Shown: piece after piece, positions 15,283 through 22,856 of the stretch
Position numbering within the stretch: position 1 is the first letter of the stretch
Layout of the letters: every line of letters begins with the position of its first letter
Assembly (NCBI GenBank): GCA_964443545.1
Contig: CAYUCV010000007.1
Coordinates: 1 to 52,233, forward strand
DNA length: 52,233 nt
Direction: 5' to 3'
Source: JBAZKV01 sp964443545
GTDB taxonomy: Bacteria; Margulisbacteria; WOR-1; JAKLHX01; JBAZKV01
The notes under the pieces: model-generated
Seen by the model: the letters and a program-made list of their open reading frames with translations, nothing else
What the model was told of the DNA's origin: nothing
Databases searched by the model: none
Made by a program: the position numbers and the translations under genes

Positions 15283-17553
15283 ATGTCAGAAGTATCCATA
15301 GTTCTGCCCGCTCTGCGTCCGCTGGAATCAGGTCTTCTTTGGCTGGTGCTCGCTTCCGCGCTTGTTGCACTGTTGTACGGAGCTTACATGGCCTGGAAGG
15401 TTCTCAGGGCCCCTCAAGGCTCTAAAGAAATGGTTGAGGTGGCAAAAGCCATACAGGAAGGCTCTGCCGCTTATCTTACAAGGCAGTTCAAAGTGATGGG
15501 CGTATTCATAGCGCTTATCACTGTGGGGCTGTATTTCATGTATGTACCTGTATTCCCGGACAATCCCGTGCTTCCCTTCGGCATAGCCATCGCCTTCCTT
15601 TTGGGGGCCTTTGCTTCGGCCGGGGCGGGTTTTGTGGGGATGAACCTTGCGGTAAGGGCAAATGTCAGAGTGGCAAATGCCGCGCTTACCAGCTTTAAGA
15701 AAGCTCTTGAGGTCGCTTTTGAAGCCGGTACCGTATCCGGAATGTTCACCGTTGGGCTTGGACTGCTCGGCGCCACGCTCATATTCCTGATCTTTAAACA
15801 GGATGCCATGAAGGTCCTGGTTGGTTTTGGTTTTGGCGGATGCCTTGTTGCGCTGTTCATGAGGATAGGCGGAGGCATTTACACCAAAGCGGCTGATGTC
15901 GGCGCGGACCTGGTAGGAAAAGTGGAAAAGAACATACCTGAGGACGATCCCAGGAACGCAGCGGTCATAGCCGACAATGTCGGGGACAATGTCGGAGACT
16001 GCGCCGGAATGGCTGCGGATGTTTTTGAAAGCTACGAAGTGACTCTTGTCGCTGCTCTTATTTTGGGAGCGGCCACACTGGCAGACAAAGGCTTTCAGGC
16101 TCTTTTTGGCGGAATGGCAGCACTTATGGCGCTTAAGCTTGTCATGTACCCGCTTCTTGTCAGAGCAGTCGGAGTGTTCGCTTCCATCATAGGCACCTGG
16201 TCCGTCAGAGGCAAAGATTCGGAAGAGATCGGGGACCCGATGAAGCCGATCAATTTTGGGTTTTGGGTAGCCTCGATAACTTCAATAATCGGTTTTGTCG
16301 CTATCTGCTATTTCTATCTTAACCATCCGATACCGGGCGCAGAATGGTGGAGGTTTGCTCTTGCCACCTTTGTCGGAATAGTTCTGGCAGTGGTAATAGA
16401 GATGCTGACCAATTATTTTACCCATACCGAGAACGATCCTATTAAAGAAACTGTTGAGTCTGCCAAGTCGGGACCGGCGACGCTGATCCTTTCCGGATTT
16501 GCTCTGGCCCAGGAATCTTCCGTCTGGTCTATTGTTGCTATATCAGCCACCATTTTTGCCTCCATGGCCATCTTCGGGGGCAATATGGCGCTGTCGGCGT
16601 ACGGGGTTGCTCTTGCTGGCTTGGGACTGTTGACAACGACCGGATTCATCCTTGCAATGGACACTTACGGGCCAATCGCTGATAACGCTAACGGGATCTT
16701 TGAAATGTCCGGCACTTACAGAGGCCAGGGAAGCAAGGCCGAAAAGATCGTTTCCAAACTTGATGCTGTAGGCAATACAACTAAAGCCCTCACCAAAGGT
16801 TTTGCAATAGCAACCGCTGTCATTGCCGCGATAGCCCTGTTCAGGTCTTTCGTGGAAGAAGGCGGCCTGCTTGAGACCGGTATTCAATTGAACATGTCCG
16901 ATGTGTTCATCGGTCTTCTTATCGGAGGCGCCGTGACCTTCCTGTTCTCGTCATTCCTGATCAAGGCCGTCGGAAGGGCCGCACAGATGGTTGTGGAAGA
17001 AGTAAGACGGCAGTTCAGGGAAATACCCGGGATAATGGAAGGCAAGAACAAGCCTGAATACTTTAAGTGCGTTGATATAGTTACTTTTGCCGCTCAAAAA
17101 GAGCTGATCGGCCCTGCCCTGCTGGCAATATTTACTCCGATCGCTGTGGGCTTTGCCCTTGGCACGGCCGCCCTGGGAGGTTTTCTTGCAGGTGCAATTC
17201 TAGTAGGACAACTTTTGGCTGTGCTCCTTGCCAACTCAGGCGGCATCTGGGACAACGCCAAAAAAGCCATTGAAATGGGTATGCTGGGAGGAAAAGGTTC
17301 TGATGCCCACAAAGCCGCGGTCATCGGCGATACTGTAGGGGATCCGTTCAAAGACACCGCGGGCCCTGCCCTTAACCCTCTGATCAAGGTCATGAACCTT
17401 GTGGCGCTTTTGATAGTGCCACTCATATTTCACGGGGTTTCCCCGGCGGTCAAGACCGTGATCATTACAGTGTCCGTGCTGCTGGTCATTCTTGCGGTCT
17501 ATATGAACAAGAGAGGGAACAAGCCCAAGAAGGCTAGCCCTTTACCCCGATAG
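15283..17553 (+). CDS. hppA: membrane-bound proton-pumping pyrophosphatase
   Basis: A 756-residue integral membrane protein of about 16 helices that hydrolyses cytoplasmic PPi and pumps ions. The pyrophosphate-binding block DVGADLVGKVEKN..DDPRN and DNVGDNVGDCAGMAADVFESYE (about residues 205-250) are intact, as is GDTVGDPFKDTAGPALNPLIK near the C-terminus. The position that separates subfamilies reads GNTTK (K501); lysine there is typical of the K+-independent, proton-pumping group. AAGGAAGG lies just upstream. It is 12 bases after enolase and is closed by a terminator, so eno-hppA is one unit that would conserve energy from PPi. Confidence 0.95.
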   Translation: MSEVSIVLPALRPLESGLLWLVLASALVALLYGAYMAWKVLRAPQGSKEMVEVAKAIQEGSAAYLTRQFKVMGVFIALITVGLYFMYVPVFPDNPVLPFGIAIAFLLGAFASAGAGFVGMNLAVRANVRVANAALTSFKKALEVAFEAGTVSGMFTVGLGLLGATLIFLIFKQDAMKVLVGFGFGGCLVALFMRIGGGIYTKAADVGADLVGKVEKNIPEDDPRNAAVIADNVGDNVGDCAGMAADVFESYEVTLVAALILGAATLADKGFQALFGGMAALMALKLVMYPLLVRAVGVFASIIGTWSVRGKDSEEIGDPMKPINFGFWVASITSIIGFVAICYFYLNHPIPGAEWWRFALATFVGIVLAVVIEMLTNYFTHTENDPIKETVESAKSGPATLILSGFALAQESSVWSIVAISATIFASMAIFGGNMALSAYGVALAGLGLLTTTGFILAMDTYGPIADNANGIFEMSGTYRGQGSKAEKIVSKLDAVGNTTKALTKGFAIATAVIAAIALFRSFVEEGGLLETGIQLNMSDVFIGLLIGGAVTFLFSSFLIKAVGRAAQMVVEEVRRQFREIPGIMEGKNKPEYFKCVDIVTFAAQKELIGPALLAIFTPIAVGFALGTAALGGFLAGAILVGQLLAVLLANSGGIWDNAKKAIEMGMLGGKGSDAHKAAVIGDTVGDPFKDTAGPALNPLIKVMNLVALLIVPLIFHGVSPAVKTVIITVSVLLVILAVYMNKRGNKPKKASPLPR

Positions 17554-17560
17554 GGAATTA

Positions 17561-17594
17561 ATAGCCGCGGGTTTTATCCGCGGCTATTTTATTT
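17561..17594 (+). terminator. rho-independent terminator after hppA
   Basis: ATAGCCGCGG (17561-17570) pairs perfectly with CCGCGGCTAT (17578-17587) around a 7-base loop and is followed by TTTATTT. The T tract runs straight into the next promoter. Confidence 0.85.
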
Positions 17595-17602
17595 GATATA
17601 AT
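17594..17602 (+). promoter_or_regulatory. extended -10 promoter of the hydrogenase operon
   Basis: TG-A-TATAAT lies 13 bases before ATG 17616. There is no clear -35 and no Shine-Dalgarno before the first gene. It sits at the very end of the hppA terminator. Confidence 0.5.
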
Positions 17603-17615
17603 ATCCCTAAAGATC

Positions 17616-17858
17616 ATGCACGAGGCGCACTTGTTCCAAAATCTGATAAGGTACCTTGAGGAAGAAGAAAAAACTTCGGACAAGAAGATCAGGAAGATAT
17701 CCGTTAACCTTTCCAGATTCGCGGGCTTAAGCAGGGAGCATTTTTTGTCCCATTTTAGAGAAGCCGCCCTAAATTCGGGAGGCAAAGACATAGAGATAGC
17801 TTTTAAAGAAGTCCCCTATGGTCCGGAATTTGAGATAACCGAACTGGAATACGCATGA
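17616..17858 (+). CDS. HypA-like protein lacking the zinc domain
   Basis: An 80-residue protein beginning MHEAHLFQNLIRYLEEE. This matches the MHE N-terminus of HypA, whose His2 helps bind nickel, and the following alpha/beta pattern (KIRKISVNLSRFAGLSREHF) also matches. Normal HypA (about 115 residues) inserts a zinc site made of two CxxC motifs; here there is no cysteine at all. The protein could be a reduced nickel-delivery factor or a new partner of this hydrogenase. It overlaps the next gene by four bases (ATGA), so it belongs to the hydrogenase operon. Confidence 0.65.
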   Translation: MHEAHLFQNLIRYLEEEEKTSDKKIRKISVNLSRFAGLSREHFLSHFREAALNSGGKDIEIAFKEVPYGPEFEITELEYA

Positions 17859-18886
17859 AATACGCGGCCATAAAAAAGACCGACCTTGAAAAATGGATCC
17901 GCCACCTTCAAAAAAAGGCCCGCTTTTATGCCCCCAAAAAGAAAGAAAATCTCTATGTTTTCAGACCCATAAAGGATGTGAGCGAGATCTGCCTGGACTA
18001 TATCCCTACGATCCTTCCTCCAAAAAAGTATTATTTCCCGCAGAAAGAGAAGCTGGTAAAGTTCGACACAAAGACCCTTAAAGAGGAAAGGGCTTTAAAG
18101 GACCCTGAAGAGTTCATCCTTTTTGCCGTACACACCTGCGATATCGCCGGCATCCAGTGCATGGACGCCGTTTTCAGGGAATCCCCGGTCGATCCTTATT
18201 ACCTCAATAGAAAAGACAGGATGACCATCATCGGCCTCGAGTGCATGAAATACTGCGACAGCCATGCCTCCTGCGCCTCGATGGGCAATCATCTGCCGAG
18301 GGGCGGCTACGACCTCATGCTCACCGACATTGGGAGTTCCTATATTATTCATGTCAATTCAGAAAAGGGGGAGGCTCTGATAAAAGGTCTTTCCTATATC
18401 AAGGAGGCTGATAGCCAGGACATGGAAACTCTGGACAGGGCTAGAGAAGAAAAGAGCAGGGTCTTCAGAGAGGAACTGCACGCCCCCATATCCAAAGTGT
18501 ATGAGGCCTTTGATAAAGGTTTTAACGCCAAGGTATGGGAGGATACAGGGAAAAGATGCGTCGGCTGCGGCAACTGCACATCCGTATGCCCAACCTGCTA
18601 CTGCTTTGATGTTGAGGACGAAATGTCCCTGGGCCTTAACAGCGGCATAAGGTACCGGATCTGGAATTCCTGTCAGATGGAAGCTTTTGCTAAAGTCGCG
18701 GGCGGGCATGATTTTAGAAAAGGCCGCGATTCAAGGCAAAGGCACAGATATTACAGAAAATTCAAGTACCCTGTGGACAAGTTCAACAGGTATTTTTGCA
18801 CGGGCTGCGGAAGATGCACCAGGGCCTGCATGGCCGGTATCGATCTTAAAGAGACCGTGAACGCGCTGCTGAAAGAGGTTGCGTGA
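17855..18886 (+). CDS. [NiFe] hydrogenase beta subunit (4Fe-4S, sulfhydrogenase HydB type)
   Basis: A 343-residue iron-sulfur subunit of group 3b cytoplasmic NAD(P)-linked hydrogenases (family knowledge). Two ferredoxin-type clusters are visible in the C-terminal third: CVGCGNCTSVCPTCYC (about residues 230-245) and CTGCGRCTRACMAGID (about residues 315-330). A cysteine-containing segment, ECMKYCDSHASCAS, is near residue 130. It passes electrons between the small subunit and the flavin subunit. The start overlaps the HypA-like stop; the end overlaps the gamma subunit start (TGATG). Confidence 0.9.
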   Translation: MKYAAIKKTDLEKWIRHLQKKARFYAPKKKENLYVFRPIKDVSEICLDYIPTILPPKKYYFPQKEKLVKFDTKTLKEERALKDPEEFILFAVHTCDIAGIQCMDAVFRESPVDPYYLNRKDRMTIIGLECMKYCDSHASCASMGNHLPRGGYDLMLTDIGSSYIIHVNSEKGEALIKGLSYIKEADSQDMETLDRAREEKSRVFREELHAPISKVYEAFDKGFNAKVWEDTGKRCVGCGNCTSVCPTCYCFDVEDEMSLGLNSGIRYRIWNSCQMEAFAKVAGGHDFRKGRDSRQRHRYYRKFKYPVDKFNRYFCTGCGRCTRACMAGIDLKETVNALLKEVA

Positions 18887-19746
18887 TGGACAAAAAAGAG
18901 CTTTTAGAAAAAATGGGCTCCTTTCCCTATGGCCAGATGAAGGGAAAGATCGTTGAAACCCGGATGGAGGGAGAACAGGAAAAACTTTTCCGCATAGAAT
19001 TAGAAGGGAAAAGGGAGCTTGGACATATGCCGGGCCAGTTCGTAATGGTATCGGTCTTCGGTTTTGGAGAGGCTCCTATTTCTGTTTGCTCATCCCCTAC
19101 CGACAAAGGTTATTTTGAGCTGACGGTCCGTGCAGTGGGTTCGCTTACCAGGCAGCTTCACAGGCTCGAAAAAGGCGATCTGGTGGGGATACGGGGCCCT
19201 TACGGCAAAGGATTCCCCGTGGACAGCATGTCGGGCTTTGATCTTTTGATAATCGGAGGCGGGCTTGGGCTTGTTCCCTTGAGGTCCCTTATCAGATATG
19301 TCACTGCTCACAGGAATGAGTTTGGAAATGTGCAGATACTTCTGGGATGCAGAACCCCCAAAGAGATCCTTTTTGGCAGGGAGACCGGCGAATGGATGAA
19401 AAGGTCCGAGATAAAGTTCAACTGCACCGTGGACAAACCTGACGATGAATGGGCAGGCAATGTAGGACTGATAACGACCCTGATACCGGGAGTGGATATC
19501 ATTCCCGAAAGGACTTACGGAGTGGTAGTAGGCCCTCCGGTAATGTATAAATTTGTGATAGTGCATCTTTTGGAGAAAAAGATACCGGACCACCAGATAC
19601 TGGTTTCTCTTGAGCGCAGAATGAAATGCGGGCTCGGTAAGTGCGGCCACTGCCAGATAGAAGGGACTTATGTATGCCAGAGCGGGCCGGTTTTCACCTA
19701 TGAGCAGATAAAGCAATTTAAGGGGGAATGTCTTGAAAAAGCCTGA
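18886..19746 (+). CDS. [NiFe] hydrogenase gamma subunit (FAD/NAD(P)-binding, 2Fe-2S)
   Basis: A 286-residue diaphorase subunit of the ferredoxin-NADP reductase fold. GQFVMVSVFGFGEAPISVCSSP (in two parts around residues 45-66) binds the flavin, GGGLGLVPLRSLIRY near residue 120 binds NAD(P), and the C-terminal MKCGLGKCGHCQIEGTYVC cysteines hold a 2Fe-2S cluster, as in dihydroorotate dehydrogenase K subunits. It exchanges electrons with NAD(P)H. The ATG at 18886 overlaps the preceding TGA; a GTG three bases earlier is also possible. It overlaps the next gene by 14 bases. Confidence 0.9.
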   Translation: MDKKELLEKMGSFPYGQMKGKIVETRMEGEQEKLFRIELEGKRELGHMPGQFVMVSVFGFGEAPISVCSSPTDKGYFELTVRAVGSLTRQLHRLEKGDLVGIRGPYGKGFPVDSMSGFDLLIIGGGLGLVPLRSLIRYVTAHRNEFGNVQILLGCRTPKEILFGRETGEWMKRSEIKFNCTVDKPDDEWAGNVGLITTLIPGVDIIPERTYGVVVGPPVMYKFVIVHLLEKKIPDHQILVSLERRMKCGLGKCGHCQIEGTYVCQSGPVFTYEQIKQFKGECLEKA

Positions 19747-20500
19747 TAAAAAACCGAAACTGGCGTTCTTTGATTTTTCGGACTGCGAGGGCTGCCAGCT
19801 GCAGTTCGCCAATATAGGCTCTACCCTTTTGGAGCTTTTGGAACTGGTGGATATCGTTAACTTCAGGGAGATCATGTCGGAGAACGGCCAGGATTATGAC
19901 ATTGCCTTTGTAGAAGGCAGTATTACCACAGAGAACGACATAAAAAGGATAAAAACCATTAGGGAAAAAGCCAAGGTAGTCGTTGCCCTGGGTGCCTGCG
20001 CCACTATAGGCGGCATAAACGGGATGAAGAACAGAAAACCGCTTGAAGAAGCAAAAAGAACGGTATACGGGGATAAGGCAGGAGGGGTCAACACTGTAAA
20101 GACCATGCCTGTCCACGAGGTGGTGTCTGTTGATTACTTCATTAACGGCTGTCCGGTCTATGTCCCGGAAGTGATCGCCGTTATCAAGTGCATCCTGCTG
20201 GGCAAACCCTATTCAGTTCCAGATCATCCGGTTTGCACGGAATGCAAGATGAACGAGAATGTCTGCCGCTACGAAAAAGGAGAGGATTGTTTTGGCCCGG
20301 TAACAAGGGCGGGCTGCAATTCCTGGTGCATAAACAACGGCAACAAATGCTATGGTTGCAGGGGGCTTTTGAGCGATCCGGCTTCTTCCGCCCAAAAGGA
20401 TATTCTCCTCAAATACGGCCTTGATGCAAAAGATATCCTTAACAAATTCACGCTTTATAATGACTCTACCGGAGCAAAATATGACAACGAGTTCAAATAG
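19733..20500 (+). CDS. [NiFe] hydrogenase delta (small) subunit
   Basis: A 255-residue small subunit. The proximal-cluster motif SDCEGCQLQF has C18 and C21, GACATIGG and NGCPVYVPE supply further ligands, and the C-terminal half has many cysteines (CTECKMNENVC, CFGPVTRAGCNSWC, CYGCRG) for additional clusters. There is no twin-arginine signal, consistent with a cytoplasmic group 3 enzyme. The start is TTG 19733, with AGGGGG about six bases upstream, inside the end of the gamma gene; the nearby ATG at 19728 is in another frame. Confidence 0.9.
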   Translation: MKKPDKKPKLAFFDFSDCEGCQLQFANIGSTLLELLELVDIVNFREIMSENGQDYDIAFVEGSITTENDIKRIKTIREKAKVVVALGACATIGGINGMKNRKPLEEAKRTVYGDKAGGVNTVKTMPVHEVVSVDYFINGCPVYVPEVIAVIKCILLGKPYSVPDHPVCTECKMNENVCRYEKGEDCFGPVTRAGCNSWCINNGNKCYGCRGLLSDPASSAQKDILLKYGLDAKDILNKFTLYNDSTGAKYDNEFK

Positions 20501-21854
20501 CGCAAAGAACGTTAAGATAGATGTCCACTACCTTACAAGGGTGGAGGGCCACGGCAGCATAGTCGTGGATGTCAAGAACGGCACTTTGGAAAAATGCCAG
20601 TTCCAGGTCATAGAATCCCCCAGATTCTTTGAGTCCATGCTTGTCGGTCGCTCTATCTGGGAAGCCCAGCATATTACAAGCAGGATCTGCGGCATATGCG
20701 CCTGCGGACACACCTTGGCCTCTGTCAAAGCGGGGGAAGCCGCTCTGGGTATAACTGTATCCGATCAGACCGTGATGCTCAGAAAACTGCTCCTTAACAC
20801 CGAGATAATGGACAGCCATATCCTTCACATTTACATACTTGTTGCTCCCGATCTTCTGGGAGTAAAAAGCATTTTCCCTCTTATCAAGACGCACAAGTCC
20901 ATGATAGAGCGCGCTCTCCGCATGAAAAAAATGAGCGATTTTGCGGGGGAGGTCCTGGCAGGAAGGCACATTCACCCCATAACCTATGTAATAGGAGGGC
21001 TTACCAAACTGCCGGCCGGAGAAAATCTTGAGAAGCTGTATTCTATGATGCTGGAAGCCCGCGGCGACGCCGAGGAAACCTTAAAGGTGTTCAAGACCCT
21101 TGAGTTCCCCGAATATGAGAGGCCGACACAGTATCTTTCGCTTAAAGCTGATAAGGAATACGCGCTATACGAAGGCTCTCTTGCAGTTAACGGGCAACGC
21201 AAGGCCACGGACAAAGACTACAGGGCCCTTTTGAGTGAAACAGTGCTTGATTATTCAAGGGCAAAGGTCGCCCACATAGGAGGCAAACCTTATGCAGTCG
21301 GAGCTCTTTCAAGGTTTAACAACAATTTTGCCCAGCTGAATAAAAGGGGCAAGGATACAGCCAAAGAACTCGGATTAAAGGCCCCCTGCAGCAATCCGTA
21401 TTTGAACACGGCCGCTCAGCTGGTTGAATGGGTGCACTGTCTTGAGGAATCTATCAAGATACTCAAAAAAGTCCTTAGCGAAGGACTTGATGAGTCCAAA
21501 TCTATCGTAAGCTCTTGGCCAAAGAAGGGGAAGTCCCCTTCCTACAGGCCCAACACCGGGGTTGGCTGCGTCGAGGTGCCCAGAGGGACTTTGTTCCATG
21601 AATACACGATCGACGAGGAAGGGCTGATCACTGCCGCCAACTGCGTGATCCCGACCAACCAGAACATGGCTAATCTTGAGGAAGATATGAGAAAATTGGT
21701 GCCGGAATTAATTAATGGTGCGGGCGTGGCAGGTAGAAACGCCCTGCAGGACGTCTCTACAGAAGACATTACATTAAACCTGGAAATGCTTGCCAGAGCA
21801 TATGATCCCTGCATCTCCTGTTCCACCCACATGCTCGATGTCAAATTCATCTGA
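20481..21854 (+). CDS. [NiFe] hydrogenase alpha (large, catalytic) subunit
   Basis: A 457-residue catalytic subunit that oxidises H2 or evolves it at a Ni-Fe centre. The N-terminal nickel motif RICGICACGH is at about residues 67-76, and the C-terminal motif DPCISCSTH at about 443-451. These supply the four cysteine ligands. The seven residues after the last His (MLDVKFI) are the usual peptide removed by the maturation protease encoded next door. ATG 20481 is chosen because GGAG lies six bases upstream and the family N-terminus (VKIDVHYLTRVEGHG) follows closely. It overlaps both neighbours. Confidence 0.95.
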   Translation: MTTSSNSAKNVKIDVHYLTRVEGHGSIVVDVKNGTLEKCQFQVIESPRFFESMLVGRSIWEAQHITSRICGICACGHTLASVKAGEAALGITVSDQTVMLRKLLLNTEIMDSHILHIYILVAPDLLGVKSIFPLIKTHKSMIERALRMKKMSDFAGEVLAGRHIHPITYVIGGLTKLPAGENLEKLYSMMLEARGDAEETLKVFKTLEFPEYERPTQYLSLKADKEYALYEGSLAVNGQRKATDKDYRALLSETVLDYSRAKVAHIGGKPYAVGALSRFNNNFAQLNKRGKDTAKELGLKAPCSNPYLNTAAQLVEWVHCLEESIKILKKVLSEGLDESKSIVSSWPKKGKSPSYRPNTGVGCVEVPRGTLFHEYTIDEEGLITAANCVIPTNQNMANLEEDMRKLVPELINGAGVAGRNALQDVSTEDITLNLEMLARAYDPCISCSTHMLDVKFI

Positions 21855-22329
21855 TCGGACCGCCGTAATAGGCATAGGCAACCCGTTGAGAAAAGATGAC
21901 GGCATCGGGATAGTCGTTCTCAACCGATTGTCGTTATACGCAGATGCGTCTCAAAAGACGCACCTGCAAAACAAATTTGATTTCTTAGATTTCGGCACCT
22001 CCGCCGTCGACCTCGCAAATAAACTGGCCGGATATAAAAAGGCCCTGCTCATCGACGGGATAGATGCAGGCCTAAAGCCCGGGGAATTGAAGATATTTGA
22101 GCTCAGGGAAATAGAAACGCAAAACATCAAAGAGAACTTGTCTTCCACCCACCAGGTGGACCTTGGACAGCTCCTGGCGCTGTCAAAAAGCCTTGGGATT
22201 AAAACGGAGATCTTTGTGGCAGGCATACAGGTTGAGGATGTATCTTTCGGCATCGGGCTTTCGGCAAGTTTGGCCAAAAACCTTGGGCTCTATACAGACA
22301 ATATCTTTGGGCGCCTGAATACTTTGTAA
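21838..22329 (+). CDS. hydrogenase maturation protease (HyaD/HycI family)
   Basis: A 163-residue endopeptidase that clips the C-terminus of the large subunit after nickel insertion. It starts VIGIGNPLRKDDGIGIVV (about residues 9-26), the hallmark glycine/asparagine-rich N-terminus with a nickel-sensing acidic residue (D20 region). A second acidic/His site follows in LLIDGIDAG and SSTHQVDLG. It begins inside the large-subunit gene, overlapping by 17 bases, so processing enzyme and substrate are made together. Confidence 0.9.
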   Translation: MSNSSDRTAVIGIGNPLRKDDGIGIVVLNRLSLYADASQKTHLQNKFDFLDFGTSAVDLANKLAGYKKALLIDGIDAGLKPGELKIFELREIETQNIKENLSSTHQVDLGQLLALSKSLGIKTEIFVAGIQVEDVSFGIGLSASLAKNLGLYTDNIFGRLNTL

Positions 22330-22342
22330 ACGCCTGCCCCTA

Positions 22343-22371
22343 TTGTCATAAAAACATACATAGTGTAGAAT
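22343..22371 (+). promoter_or_regulatory. sigma70-type promoter of the ferredoxin gene
   Basis: TTGTCA (22343-22348), 17-bp spacer, TAGAAT (22366-22371). The ferredoxin and glutaredoxin genes can be expressed apart from the hydrogenase operon. Confidence 0.6.
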
Positions 22372-22403
22372 GGTCTTTGTTAAAATTTTAGGGAGGTAGA
22401 ATT

Positions 22404-22574
22404 ATGTCACACAAAATACAGGATTCCTGCATAGCCTGCGGAAGCTGCGAGCCCGAGTGCCCTGTTCAGGCGATATCCTCCGGAGACCCCATATACGTTA
22501 TCGATCCATCCAAGTGCACGGATTGCGGCAAGTGTGTTGAAGCCTGCCCGGTAAATGCCATCATAAAAGAATAG
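22404..22574 (+). CDS. 2[4Fe-4S] ferredoxin
   Basis: A 56-residue ferredoxin with two canonical cluster motifs: CIACGSCEPECP (residues 9-20) and CTDCGKCVEACP (about residues 38-49). The last cysteine of each motif serves the other cluster. GGGAGG at 22391-22396 is a good ribosome binding site. It is a small soluble electron carrier, located between the hydrogenase and the ribonucleotide reductases. Its TAG stop overlaps the GTG start of the glutaredoxin-like gene by one base. Confidence 0.9.
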   Translation: MSHKIQDSCIACGSCEPECPVQAISSGDPIYVIDPSKCTDCGKCVEACPVNAIIKE

Positions 22575-22816
22575 TGCCGATCCGGATCTATTCTTCTCCC
22601 CTGTGCCCGTTCTGCCAGCAGGCAAAACGTTTCTTTGAGGAAAAAGGGCTGGATTTTGAGGAATTCAATATTCTTGAGGACAGTACCGCAGCAAAACGCC
22701 TTATAAAGATGACCGGACAGACCGGGATACCTGTCATAGACATTGGCGGCAAATTAATCCTTGGCTTTGACAGGACAAAGATAGAACAGGCCCTGTCCGG
22801 CGGTTTTTCCTTGTAA
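22574..22816 (+). CDS. glutaredoxin-like / NrdH-type protein
   Basis: An 80-residue thioredoxin-fold protein. CPFC (C11, C14) is the redox site, TGIPVIDIGG carries the cis-proline (about residue 53), and GFDRTKIEQAL is the usual C-terminal helix. It starts at GTG 22574, which overlaps the ferredoxin stop. Proteins of this type reduce ribonucleotide reductase or other disulfides. The nrdJ gene 40 bases downstream makes it a plausible reductant for that enzyme (inference). Confidence 0.85.
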   Translation: MPIRIYSSPLCPFCQQAKRFFEEKGLDFEEFNILEDSTAAKRLIKMTGQTGIPVIDIGGKLILGFDRTKIEQALSGGFSL

Positions 22817-22840
22817 TTTTCGGTTTTTTTGTGCTACAAT
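22811..22840 (+). promoter_or_regulatory. promoter of nrdJ1
   Basis: TTGTAA (22811-22816) and TG-C-TACAAT (22832-22840) with an 18-bp spacer. No Shine-Dalgarno is seen before ATG 22857. No convincing NrdR box is present here, unlike upstream of nrdR. Confidence 0.45.
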
Positions 22841-22856
22841 CCCATCAACTTTCGGC

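Noticed and set aside
22811..22856. NrdR box in front of nrdJ1
   Set aside because: No palindrome close to the consensus is present; only the promoter elements are supported.
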